From an uncultured Oscillospiraceae bacterium (GTDB lineage: Bacteria > Bacillota > Clostridia > Oscillospirales > Ruminococcaceae), in NCBI GenBank assembly GCA_900547455.1, contig URGV01000017.1, positions 1 to 43,595 of the forward strand: a DNA stretch of 43,595 nt, in the 5' to 3' direction. The notes below the pieces were generated by a model. The model saw only the letters and a list, made by a program, of their open reading frames with translations. It was not told where the DNA came from and did no database searches. This document shows positions 22,769 through 30,415 of the stretch, one piece after another (the stretch's first letter is position 1; every line of letters begins with the position of its first letter). The position numbers and the translations under genes were made by a program.

Positions 22769-23167
22769 TTATTCCTCCACCCGAATCAGGTTGCTGACAT
22801 AGGGGCGCTTGCCGGAGAGCACCTCGTCATAAAAGTTCTGTTTCCAGTCGATGTAGGCGACGCTTTCCTGCAGCTCCTGGATGGAATCGCGCAGCGCCTG
22901 CTGCTTTTTGGCAAGCATCTGTTTGCGCTGCGGGATGGTGGAGGGGCCCTGCAGGCAGAGCTCCAGATATTCCTTCATCTCCAGGATGCTCATGCCGCAC
23001 CGCTTTAAACAAACCAGATCTTTAATCCATTTGACATCGTGCTCGTCAAAGACGCGGCGGTTGTTGCTGTCCCGCTTGACGTTGGGCACCAGGCCCTCGT
23101 TGCAGTAGTATTTTAAGGCCTGATAGGACATGTTGGTTTCCTTGCAGGCCTGCATCATAGTGTACAT
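22769..23167 (-). CDS. MerR-family regulator 3, divergent from the second island
   Basis: A 132-aa protein with a MerR head (MMQACKETNMSYQALKYYCNEGLV, RRVFDEHDVKWI, LKRCGMSILEMKEYLEL) and a long C-terminal helix of TipA/BmrR-like length but with no effector domain. Three or four Cys are present, one in the recognition-helix turn. It is divergent from the second flavodoxin island across a 179-nt region with two MerR-type dyads, so it is the best candidate regulator of that operon. ATG 23167 has AGGAGG. Confidence 0.92.
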   Translation of the reverse strand: MYTMMQACKETNMSYQALKYYCNEGLVPNVKRDSNNRRVFDEHDVKWIKDLVCLKRCGMSILEMKEYLELCLQGPSTIPQRKQMLAKKQQALRDSIQELQESVAYIDWKQNFYDEVLSGKRPYVSNLIRVEE

Positions 23168-23227
23168 TATGTTCCTCCTGTTTACAAGAAATTTAAAAAA
23201 TCTCTTATCTTTTTTCGCAAAAGACCA

Positions 23228-23295
23228 TTGACCGGTAGTAACAACCGGATACTATAATCGATAGTGTCGACCGGATACAACAACCGGATTATAGC
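23228..23295 (+). promoter_or_regulatory. MerR-type operator/promoter region of the second island
   Basis: Promoter 1: TTGACC (23228-23233), a 19-nt spacer and TATAAT (23253-23258); the long spacer is the MerR hallmark. It contains the dyad CCGGT-N7-ACCGG (23232-23248). Promoter 2: TCGACC (23267-23272), a 17-nt spacer and TATAGC (23290-23295), with the dyad CCGGA-N7-ACCGG (23271-23287). The two dyads are 39 bp apart. A third dyad, ACTAT-N5-ATAGT (23251-23265), lies between them. Confidence 0.72.
23251..23280 (-). promoter_or_regulatory. Divergent promoter of MerR-3
   Basis: On the minus strand, TTGTAT (23275-23280), an 18-nt spacer and TATAGT (23251-23256). It overlaps both MerR-type dyads, so binding there could control both directions. 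Confidence 0.5.
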
Positions 23296-23346
23296 ACAAA
23301 TCGCGCGCCGATACAAGCGCGTTTTTTGAAGGAGGAGATTGTCTGA

Positions 23347-24133
23347 ATGGTATTTTATTTTACAGGAACAGGCAACTGCCTGTACATCGCAAAGCAGCTG
23401 GAAGCGCAGCCGGTGAGCATCCCGCAGGTCATCCACCAGGAGAATCTGCATTTTTGTGACAAGAGCATCGGCATTGTGGCGCCGGTTTACGGCCACGAGG
23501 TCCCGGTGATGGTCAAGGAATTTTTGCACAGGGCCACCTTTGACACCGATTATTTCTACATGATTCTGACCTACGGTAACCGCCACGGCGGAGCGGCCGA
23601 GCTGGTGGAGCAGCTGTGCAGGGAGTGCGGCGTTCGGGTGGACTACATCAACGTCCTGCTGATGGTCGACAACTGGCTGCCCAGCTTCGACATGGACGAG
23701 CAGCGCAAAATGGATAAAAATGTGCAGGGACAGCTGGATGCGATTCTCAGCGACTTAAAGAAGCACAGGAAAATGATCTCCCCGGTGACCGACACCGACC
23801 GCGCCGCGCACCGGCAGTTCTTGGACCGAATGAGCCAGATGCCCCAGGATGCCTGGCAGCACCTGCTGCGCGTCACCGACAGCTGCATCGGCTGCGGAAT
23901 CTGCGAGCAGGTTTGCCCCTCCGCTTCTATCCATCTGGAACAGGGCAGGGCGGTGTTTACGCCGGGCAATTGCCAGACCTGCTAGGCGTGTACGCCCAGC
24001 CTGCGCGCACGCCTGCCCGCAGAAGGCCATCGCCCTGACCGTCCCGGAGAAAAATCCAAACGCGCGCTACCGCAACGAGCATGTCTCGTTGCAGGAGATT
24101 ATCCGGGCAAATCATCAACCAAGCAATCTATAA
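23347..24133 (+). pseudogene. Flavodoxin-ferredoxin (EFR1-type) gene broken by UAG and a frameshift
   Basis: The N-terminus has a flavodoxin-like domain (MVFYFTGTGNCLYIAKQL, APVYGHEVP, YGNRHGG); then CIGCGICEQVCP forms ferredoxin cluster 1. The second cluster starts NCQTC, then TAG (23983-23985). The rest, ACAHACPQKAIALTVPEKNPN, lies in the +1 frame and runs to TAA at 24131. Compared with the expected C-x2-C-x2-C-x3-CP spacing, about 13 nt of extra sequence lie between the two parts. As written, the protein stops at 212 aa with one cluster. It is the first gene of the long second-island operon, with GGAGGAG upstream. Confidence 0.85.
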
Positions 24134-24160
24134 TCTTTGTTTTGTAAGGAGAAAACGATT

Positions 24161-25306
24161 ATGGACACCTTTACTTTTTCCTATCCGACCAAGGTTTATT
24201 TTGGGGAAGGCGTTGCACCAAAGGCGTTGGCACAGGAGCTTCCCAACGAGGCCAAGACGGTGATGCTGGCCTACGGCGGCGGCTCGATCAAGGCAAGCGG
24301 CATCTATGACCAGATCAAGGGGCTGCTGGAGCAGGCCGGCAAGAAGGTCGTTGACTTTTCCGGCATCATGCCAAACCCAACCTACGACAAGGTTCAGCAG
24401 GGCGCCAAGCTGGCCAAGGAGCAGCAGGTCAACTACATCCTGGCGGTGGGCGGCGGCAGCGTCATCGACTGCTGCAAGATTGTGGCGGCGCAGGCCAAAA
24501 CCGAGCAGGACCTGTGGGAGATGGAGTTTGTCAACCGCCAGTTCCCAACCGAAGCCCTTCCGATCGGCGCGGTGGTCACCGCTTCCGGCACCGGCGCGGA
24601 GATGAACGGCGGCGCGGTCATCACCAACGAGGAGAAAAAGATGAAGACCGGCCTGCTGGCCTTTGCACCTCGCTTTGCGGTTTTGGACCCGGCCTACACC
24701 GCTTCGGTTCCCCGCATGCAGGTGCTGTCCGGCGCGTTTGACACCCTGAGCCACGCGATGGAGACCTACTTTGGCAGCTCCGATCAGGACAACGTCTCGG
24801 ACGATGTGGCGCTGGCAATCATGCGCAACACGGTGGTCAACATGCGCCGCCTGCTCAAGGATATCAACGACATGCAGGCGCGCGGCAACCTGATGTGGGA
24901 TTCGGCCATGGCGGAAAACGGCATCCTCAAGGTGGGCCGCATGACCGACATGCAGACCCACCAGATTGAGCACCAGCTCGGCGCCTACACCGACTGCAAC
25001 CACGGGCAGGGCCTGGCGGTCATCCACCCGGCCTACTACCGCCACATCGTAAAGGACGCGCAGGGGAAATTTACCCGCTTTGCACAGGAAGTGTTCGGTG
25101 TGGACAGCGCCGAGGCGGGTGTGGAGGCGATGGCAGACTTCATCAAGGAGTGCGGCCTCCCGACCAAGATGAGCGAGCTCAAATCGAAGGTCGAGATCAC
25201 CCCGGAGCTGCTGCGTCAGGTGGCGGACAGCTGCAACATCATCAAGAGCAACCCGCGTGAGCTGAGCCACCAGGAAATTTACGAAATTTTGATGGAGTGC
25301 ATGTAA
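24161..25306 (+). CDS. Iron-containing alcohol dehydrogenase (butanol dehydrogenase-like)
   Basis: A 381-aa group III dehydrogenase that probably reduces aldehydes with NAD(P)H in the cytoplasm. It has VGGGSVIDCCK near residue 92 (nucleotide binding), TASGTGAEMN, DTLSHAMETYF, and HQIEHQLGAYTDCNHGQGLAV with the metal-binding His. It resembles BdhA/YqhD more than the AdhE type. The open frame reaches 24137, but ATG 24161 with TAAGGAG gives the family N-terminus (FSYPTKVYFGEG). It lies in the operon between the broken EFR gene and flavodoxin D. Confidence 0.94.
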   Translation: MDTFTFSYPTKVYFGEGVAPKALAQELPNEAKTVMLAYGGGSIKASGIYDQIKGLLEQAGKKVVDFSGIMPNPTYDKVQQGAKLAKEQQVNYILAVGGGSVIDCCKIVAAQAKTEQDLWEMEFVNRQFPTEALPIGAVVTASGTGAEMNGGAVITNEEKKMKTGLLAFAPRFAVLDPAYTASVPRMQVLSGAFDTLSHAMETYFGSSDQDNVSDDVALAIMRNTVVNMRRLLKDINDMQARGNLMWDSAMAENGILKVGRMTDMQTHQIEHQLGAYTDCNHGQGLAVIHPAYYRHIVKDAQGKFTRFAQEVFGVDSAEAGVEAMADFIKECGLPTKMSELKSKVEITPELLRQVADSCNIIKSNPRELSHQEIYEILMECM

Positions 25307-25351
25307 AGGACGAGAGCCAAAATCCGTGCAGATGCAAAGGAGGAACCCAAC

Positions 25352-26236
25352 ATGTTCAAGAAGGCAGCCGCATTTGTGCTGGCGACGGCGCTGGCGTTGA
25401 CGATGGCGGCCTGCGGGCAGACCACAGACGATGCAAACCAGACTTCCGTCTCCAACCAAACGGCAGTAAGTGAGGAACAGACCAGCGCCGAAGCGGAACC
25501 GGCAGCGCCCCAGAGCGACCCTGCCGAACAGACGCAAACCGAGCCGGCAGCCCCCGAAAGCGACACGACGGAACCGGCGGCGACCGAAGAAATGCCAGCA
25601 GAACAGACGACCGACGAGACGGACCCTGCCGGGCAGACTTCGACCGAACAGACTACCCCGGAAACTGACCCGGCCGAACAGCCTGCGGACGAGCAGGAGA
25701 CGCAGGGTGATCAGACCGACACCCGGCAGAGCCAGACCGAAACCACCGATCCCGCAGGCGGAAAGACGCTGGTAGCCTACTTCTCCTGGTCGGGCAACAC
25801 GCAGGAGATGGCCTCCTACATCGCGGAGCAGACCGGCGGCGACCTGCTGGAGCTGCAGCCCGAGACCCCTTACCCCACCGACTACAACGAGTGCGGCGAT
25901 GTGGCGCTGGCGGAGCGGGACAGCGATGCCCGTCCGGCCATTGCCAACCTGCCGGAGTCGATCGAGGAGTACGACAGCGTTCTGGTAGGCTACCCGATCT
26001 GGTGGCACACCGCGCCGATGATTATCGGCACCTTCCTGGAAAGCTACGATCTGACCGGCGTGGACGTCTACCCCTTCACCCAGTCGGCCTCGATGGACAC
26101 CGAACAGTTTGACAACTCGATTGCCTTTGTGCGGGAAAACGCCAACGGCGCCACCGTTCACGACGGCCTGTTTGCAAGACCGTCCGATACCGGCACAATC
26201 GACAGCTACCTTTCCAGCAACGGTCTGGCACAGTAG
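25352..26236 (+). CDS. Flavodoxin D: surface lipoprotein with a canonical phosphate loop
   Basis: A 294-aa protein. The signal peptide ends TMAAC near residue 21 (Met at -3, a slightly unusual lipobox). A very long Thr/Glu/Pro/Gln stalk runs to about 137. The flavodoxin domain begins LVAYFSWSGNTQEMA, where SWSGNT is the standard FMN-phosphate loop; the other four have a long insert at this point. GYPIWWHTAP provides the aromatic flavin contact. It is the only one of the five with a textbook flavin site. AAAGGAGG precedes ATG 25352. Confidence 0.92.
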   Translation: MFKKAAAFVLATALALTMAACGQTTDDANQTSVSNQTAVSEEQTSAEAEPAAPQSDPAEQTQTEPAAPESDTTEPAATEEMPAEQTTDETDPAGQTSTEQTTPETDPAEQPADEQETQGDQTDTRQSQTETTDPAGGKTLVAYFSWSGNTQEMASYIAEQTGGDLLELQPETPYPTDYNECGDVALAERDSDARPAIANLPESIEEYDSVLVGYPIWWHTAPMIIGTFLESYDLTGVDVYPFTQSASMDTEQFDNSIAFVRENANGATVHDGLFARPSDTGTIDSYLSSNGLAQ

Positions 26237-26253
26237 CGGGAGGCTGTAGCAGG

Positions 26254-27243
26254 ATGAGAACAAGGACACTTGCCCTTGCAAGCTGCCTGCTGGCGGCCTT
26301 CTCCCTGACGCTGGGCGGCTGCACACAGGCACAAACCTCTGTGCAGCCCGCCGCCGGGGAGGAGGTGCAGCAGGTGCAGGAGCAGCAGCCGGCCCCACAA
26401 CAGCAACCGACTCAGCAACAGGAGGCAGCTCAGCAGCCGGAAACAGAACCGGTGCAACAGCAACCGGCATCGCCGGAAGCTACATACTCCTATCGGACGC
26501 AGGAGCTCTACGCCCAGCGGGGAGAAAACCGGATTTACGGCGTGGTGTATATCCCGCAGGGTGCCGGAAACAAAATGCCGGCGGTCATCTTTTCCCACGG
26601 CTTTGGCGGAACCCACGCGGTGGGCAGCACCTACGCCGAGGCGCTGGCTGAAAAGGGATATGTGGTCTACTGCTTTGACTTCTGCGGCGGAAGCCCCGGC
26701 AGCCGCAGCGACGGCTCCACCTTGGAGATGTCCCTCTTCACCGAACAGGCAGACCTGGAAGCGGTCATCTCAATGGTGCAGCAGCTGGATTATGTGGACA
26801 GCGACAACCTCTTTTTGATGGGCAGCAGCCAGGGTGGGGCGGTCTCGGCCATCACCGGCGCGGCCCACCCGGATGAGATTCGCGGGATGGTGCTGCTCTA
26901 CCCCGCCTTTGTGATGGTGGATGCGGCAAACAGCCTCTTTGAAAGCGTCCAGCAGATCCCCGAAACCTACTATTTTATGTGGATGAATGTGGGGCGCGCC
27001 TACTTTGAGCCGCTTTTGGATTATGACATCTATGGCGCCATCGCGGCCTACGACCGGGATGTGCTGCTGATTCACGGCGACGCAGACAGCATCGTCCCGC
27101 TGGAATATTCGCAGCGCGCCCTGCAGGCTTACCCGTTGGCGGAGCTCGAGGTCATCCCCGGCGCGGGCCATGGATTTTATGGAGAGGATGCGCAGCAGGC
27201 CATCGCCTGCATGCTGGACTACCTGCAGGCGCATCGCGTTTAG
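26254..27243 (+). CDS. Alpha/beta-hydrolase lipoprotein
   Basis: A 329-aa protein. The lipobox LGGC lies near residue 24, followed by a Gln/Pro-rich stalk to about 75, like those of the neighbouring flavodoxins. The hydrolase fold has FSHGFGG (oxyanion), the nucleophile in GSSQGG, the acid in HGDADSIVP and the base in GAGHGF, so the triad is complete. It resembles dienelactone hydrolase/acyl esterase-type proteins; the substrate is unknown. It lies 17 nt after flavodoxin D, so co-expressed. It stops with TAG. Confidence 0.92.
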   Translation: MRTRTLALASCLLAAFSLTLGGCTQAQTSVQPAAGEEVQQVQEQQPAPQQQPTQQQEAAQQPETEPVQQQPASPEATYSYRTQELYAQRGENRIYGVVYIPQGAGNKMPAVIFSHGFGGTHAVGSTYAEALAEKGYVVYCFDFCGGSPGSRSDGSTLEMSLFTEQADLEAVISMVQQLDYVDSDNLFLMGSSQGGAVSAITGAAHPDEIRGMVLLYPAFVMVDAANSLFESVQQIPETYYFMWMNVGRAYFEPLLDYDIYGAIAAYDRDVLLIHGDADSIVPLEYSQRALQAYPLAELEVIPGAGHGFYGEDAQQAIACMLDYLQAHRV

Positions 27244-27257
27244 CAAAGGAGGATGCC

Positions 27258-27731
27258 GTGAAGGAAAAAATGGCAGCGGCAGCTCTGGCAATCCTTCTGC
27301 TGATGGGATTATCGGCGTGCGCCGACATTCCGCCGGTGGACGGACCGTATGAAAGCGTCGAGGGGCAGCAGGTGAAGCTGACAGCCGGAGAGGTGGAGGT
27401 CATCATCACCCTGAACGATTCCCGTGCGGCTGCGGATTTGGCCGGGATGCTGCCGCTGGAACTGGAGCTGATTGAGCGAAACGGCTTTGCCAAAGGCATG
27501 CATCTGCCCCGGTACCTCGCCAACATCGAGCCGACAACCAGAAGCTATGAAATCGGCGATTTTGGCTACTGGGATGCGGGGCCGGATCTGGCGATCTTTT
27601 ATGACGATTTATACGAACAGACCATTGTTCCGGTGATCCCACTGGGAAAGGCTGAGCAGGGCGCAGAAAAGATGCGCGACGCTGCGGGTACGGTGAGACT
27701 GGAACGAATTTCAGAACAAGAGAGGGAATAA
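27258..27731 (+). CDS. Cyclophilin-like-domain lipoprotein
   Basis: A 157-aa protein starting with GTG (AAAGGAGG upstream). The lipobox LSAC is near residue 22. A cyclophilin-like beta-barrel follows (VIITLNDSRAAADLAGMLP, YEIGDFGYWDAGPDLAIFYDD, VPVIPLGK). This is the domain fused to flavodoxin A at 10159; here it stands alone between a hydrolase and an FMN reductase. Proteins of this family are not proven isomerases. The recurring pairing with flavodoxins suggests a role in the same electron-transfer complex. Confidence 0.88.
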   Translation: MKEKMAAAALAILLLMGLSACADIPPVDGPYESVEGQQVKLTAGEVEVIITLNDSRAAADLAGMLPLELELIERNGFAKGMHLPRYLANIEPTTRSYEIGDFGYWDAGPDLAIFYDDLYEQTIVPVIPLGKAEQGAEKMRDAAGTVRLERISEQERE

Positions 27732-27734
27732 AAA

Positions 27735-28250
27735 ATGAGTAAAAAAGTAGTTATCATCTCGGCAAGCCCACGCAAGGGCGGCAATTCGGACACCCTTTGT
27801 GAGGAATTTCGCAGAGGTTGCGAGGAAGCAGGAAACCAGGTTGTCAAAATCAGCCTGCGAGACAAGCAGATCAACTTCTGCAAGGCCTGCTACTACTGCA
27901 AAAAGGCGGGCGAGTGCATTCAGCAGGACGACGTCCCCGCCATCCTGCAGCAGATGACAGAGGCGGACGTCATCGTGCTGGCCACACCGGTCTATTTTTA
28001 CACCATGAACGGCCAGCTCAAGACACTGATCGACCGCTGCCTAGCCTGCGGGGCAAAGCTGACCGACAAGGAGTTTTACTTCATCGCGACGGCGGCCGCG
28101 GGTAAAGAGGAGATGGAGCGCACGATGGACGGCCTGCCGGGCGCAAAGATCAGCGGCCTGATCTACGGTGCGGGCGCGTGGCAGCTGGGAGAAATCCAGG
28201 GAAACCCCGCCATGCAGCAGGCATATCAGATGGGAAAAGAAATCGACTAA
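27735..28250 (+). CDS. NADPH-dependent FMN reductase-like flavoprotein
   Basis: A 171-aa cytoplasmic flavodoxin-fold protein with no signal peptide. SASPRKGGNSDTLCEEF is the phosphate-binding loop. Cys-rich INFCKACYYCKKAGECIQQDD matches iron-sulfur flavoprotein/NQO-like members, and ATPVYFYTMNGQLKTLIDR is the flavin-side helix. It probably reduces flavin or quinones with NAD(P)H or ferredoxin. It is the only clearly cytoplasmic flavodoxin-fold protein in the operon besides the broken EFR. It lies 3 nt after the previous stop. Confidence 0.92.
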   Translation: MSKKVVIISASPRKGGNSDTLCEEFRRGCEEAGNQVVKISLRDKQINFCKACYYCKKAGECIQQDDVPAILQQMTEADVIVLATPVYFYTMNGQLKTLIDRCLACGAKLTDKEFYFIATAAAGKEEMERTMDGLPGAKISGLIYGAGAWQLGEIQGNPAMQQAYQMGKEID

Positions 28251-28286
28251 ATTTCGTTTTGGGATACAGGAAAGGAGCAGGCGACC

Positions 28287-29156
28287 ATGAAAAGAGTAGC
28301 AGCCCTTTTGCTGGCTGGCATCATGATTTTATCTTTGGCCGCATGCAGCACAGATGACAGCACAACAGCGAGCACCGAACAGCCGGCAGCTTCACAGTCC
28401 ACCCCAGAACCCCAGACCGAGGAGCAGCCGGCAGATGCCCAGTCTGCCTCGGACACCCAGACCACCGAGGAGGAGCCGGCAGCGTCGGAGGAAGGCGCCG
28501 CAGCGGAAAGCGATACAGCGGAGCAGCCCCAGGCGGGCGATGAAACCGGTGCGCCGGCAGAGGAGGCGACCGGCAGCGACAGCGAGCAGGGCGATTCGGC
28601 CGCTGCGAGCAGCAACATCTTGATTGCCTATTTTTCCGTCCCGGAAACCGACGGCGTGGATGCGGTGGCGGGAGCCAGCCGCGTCGTGGTGGACGGAGAG
28701 GTGCTGGGCAACACCCAGTACATCGCGCAGCTGATTCAGCAGCAGACCGGCGGCGACCTGTTCCGCATCGAGACGGTACAGGAGTACCCGGGCAGCCACG
28801 ACCCTCTGCTCGAATTTGCCTACAATGAACGGGCAGAGGGAGCAAGGCCGGAGCTGGCAGCGCAGATGGAAAATCTGGACAGCTACGACATCATCTTCCT
28901 GGGTTACCCCAACTGGAACGCGGACCTGCCGATGCCGCTCTACACCCTGCTGGAGCAGACTGACCTCAGCGGCAAGACGATCGTTCCCTTTACAACCCAC
29001 GGCGGCAGCGGATTTTCCAGGACCATCCAGACCATCCAGGAGCTGCAGCCCAACACGACGGTGATCAGCGACGGACTTTCCATCTCCAGAAACAGCGTAG
29101 CCCAGGCGGAAAGCGATGTGGCAAGCTGGGTGTCGGGACTGGGCTTGATCGGCTGA
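28287..29156 (+). CDS. Flavodoxin E: surface lipoprotein
   Basis: A 289-aa protein. The lipobox LAAC lies near residue 20. A stalk of Glu/Ala/Gln/Thr runs to about 107. The flavodoxin domain starts NILIAYFSVPETDGVDAVAGAS, then GEVLGNTQYIAQLIQ, so the phosphate-loop insert is present but shorter than in A and B. GYPNWNADLP has one Trp and Asn instead of the Trp pair. AAAGGAG precedes ATG 28287. MerR-4 and DUF4405-2 follow, the same order as in the first island. Confidence 0.9.
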   Translation: MKRVAALLLAGIMILSLAACSTDDSTTASTEQPAASQSTPEPQTEEQPADAQSASDTQTTEEEPAASEEGAAAESDTAEQPQAGDETGAPAEEATGSDSEQGDSAAASSNILIAYFSVPETDGVDAVAGASRVVVDGEVLGNTQYIAQLIQQQTGGDLFRIETVQEYPGSHDPLLEFAYNERAEGARPELAAQMENLDSYDIIFLGYPNWNADLPMPLYTLLEQTDLSGKTIVPFTTHGGSGFSRTIQTIQELQPNTTVISDGLSISRNSVAQAESDVASWVSGLGLIG

Positions 29157-29195
29157 TCGCATTAACCCTTTAAAAAGGAATGGAGGCAAAACACG

Positions 29196-29576
29196 ATGAC
29201 GATTGGTGAGATCTGTCAAAAACTGTCCCTCTCGGAAACGACTCTTCGCTACTATGAGCGGCAGGGGGTGCTCTACCGCATCCCGCGCATCGGCGGCCGC
29301 CGGGACTATTCGGAAAAAGACTACCACCGGCTGCAGGACATTCTGCAGCTGCGCCGGGCAGGCGTACCGTTAAAGACGATTTGTGATTATTTTGCCTTGG
29401 TGGATCAGGGAGGGCAGACAGCCGAGCTGCGCCGGGCGATGCTGCTCGAGCAGCGCAACGCGATGGTAAAACAGATTGCGGACATGCAGAAAAATGTCTG
29501 CGCGCTGGACAACATTCTGGACTCGGCCTTCCCACCGCTCCTTTATGAAAACGAGAAACAAGCAGCCGGTCTGTAA
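29196..29576 (+). CDS. MerR-family regulator 4
   Basis: A 126-aa protein with a canonical MerR head (TIGEICQKLSLSETTLRYYERQGVL, GRRDYSEKDYHRLQ, LRRAGVPLKTICDYFAL) and a C-terminal helix with a single NVCAL Cys. It lies inside the second-island operon between flavodoxin E and DUF4405-2. MerR-2 occupies the matching place in the first island, so it is probably a local regulator. ATG 29196 has a GGAGG site. Confidence 0.92.
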   Translation: MTIGEICQKLSLSETTLRYYERQGVLYRIPRIGGRRDYSEKDYHRLQDILQLRRAGVPLKTICDYFALVDQGGQTAELRRAMLLEQRNAMVKQIADMQKNVCALDNILDSAFPPLLYENEKQAAGL

Positions 29577-29599
29577 GGCGCTTGGAAAGGAGGATTTGT

Positions 29600-30277
29600 T
29601 TGAAACCGAAGATGATCGGCAAAATCGCCGTCGACCTTGCCATGACCGTCCTGCTTTTATTGCTGATGGCAAAGCAGCTGACGGGAAATGTCGCCCACGA
29701 ATGGCTGGGCGCGGGGATGTTTGTGTTCTGGATTGCCCACCACGCCCTCAATTTTGGGTGGCACCGCAGCCTGTTTAGGGGAAAGTACACCCCGGTGCGG
29801 GCGATGCAGACGGTGGTCAACCTGCTGCTTTTGGCTGCGATGCTGGGAACCATGGTCAGCGCAGTCATCCTCTCCCGCGCAGTCTTTGCTTTTCTGCCGA
29901 TTTCGGGCGGCATCGCGCTGGCCCGTCCCATGCACATCTTCTGCTCCTTCTGGAGCTTTGTCCTGATGGCGCTGCATCTGGGGCTGCACTGGAAGATGGT
30001 TTTGGGAATGGTGCGCTGGGTCACAGGGCCGGTTTCCTCCCCGGTGCTGCGGAGTACGCTGCGCATCGGCGGCGCGGCGGTTGCTGTTTATGGACTCTAC
30101 GCTCTCGTGAAAAATCAGATCCCTTCCTACCTGCTGCTGCAGAGCAGCTTTGTCTTCTTTGATTTTGAGCGCCCGCTGCCGCTGTTTTTCACCGAGTATC
30201 TTGCCATCATGGGGCTGTTTGTTTTTCTGGCCCACTACGGTGCGTGGGGAGTGCAGCGGCTGACCAAAAAAGGGTAA
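29600..30277 (+). CDS. DUF4405 membrane cytochrome-like protein 2
   Basis: A 225-aa paralogue of the 13594 protein. It begins MKPKMIGKIAVDL (TTG start) behind AAAGGAGG. It keeps the His set (HEWLGAGMF, IAHHALNFGWHRSL, RPMHIFCSFW, ALHLGLHWKM) and the FVFFD and EYLAIMG blocks. The family is linked to extracytosolic flavin electron transfer. It is the last gene of the second-island operon, just before the ApbE gene. The open frame reaches 29582 (TTG), but that codon overlaps the ribosome site. Confidence 0.86.
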   Translation: MKPKMIGKIAVDLAMTVLLLLLMAKQLTGNVAHEWLGAGMFVFWIAHHALNFGWHRSLFRGKYTPVRAMQTVVNLLLLAAMLGTMVSAVILSRAVFAFLPISGGIALARPMHIFCSFWSFVLMALHLGLHWKMVLGMVRWVTGPVSSPVLRSTLRIGGAAVAVYGLYALVKNQIPSYLLLQSSFVFFDFERPLPLFFTEYLAIMGLFVFLAHYGAWGVQRLTKKG

Positions 30278-30332
30278 GCTCGTTTTTTTAGGCGATGCCC
30301 AAAAGGAATCGCTGGGGATGCAAACAAAGCAC

Positions 30333-30361
30333 TGGACTTTAGGTGTCGGGTATAGTAAACT
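30333..30361 (+). promoter_or_regulatory. Possible promoter of the ApbE gene
   Basis: TGGACT (30333-30338), a 17-nt spacer and TAAACT (30356-30361); TATAGT at 30351 is an alternative -10. A weak dyad, GAC-N7-GTC, overlaps the -35 region. The 138-nt gap after DUF4405-2 supports a separate promoter. Confidence 0.4.
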
Positions 30362-30415
30362 GATACTGATAAGCGACAAATAAAGGTGCAGAATGGGATG
30401 AACAGGGGGAAACAG

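Noticed and set aside
15748..23985. UAG reassigned to an amino acid in this organism
   Set aside because: TAG ends many intact genes here at the expected family length (MerR-2, the histidine kinase, DedA, flavodoxin D, the hydrolase lipoprotein, ApbE, the sigma factor, CapA). A global code change is therefore excluded; local readthrough is not.
23849..24133. A separate small ferredoxin gene in the second frame
   Set aside because: It has no ribosome site. Its N-terminal part is an out-of-frame reading of the EFR gene; only the last third matches the missing EFR C-terminus.
24128..26470. A 780-codon open frame on the minus strand
   Set aside because: It lies opposite the alcohol dehydrogenase and flavodoxin D; the composition is Arg/Leu/Val-rich with no motifs. 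Other long minus frames (7751-9319, 18690-19613) and the plus frame 40463-42022 are rejected for the same reason.
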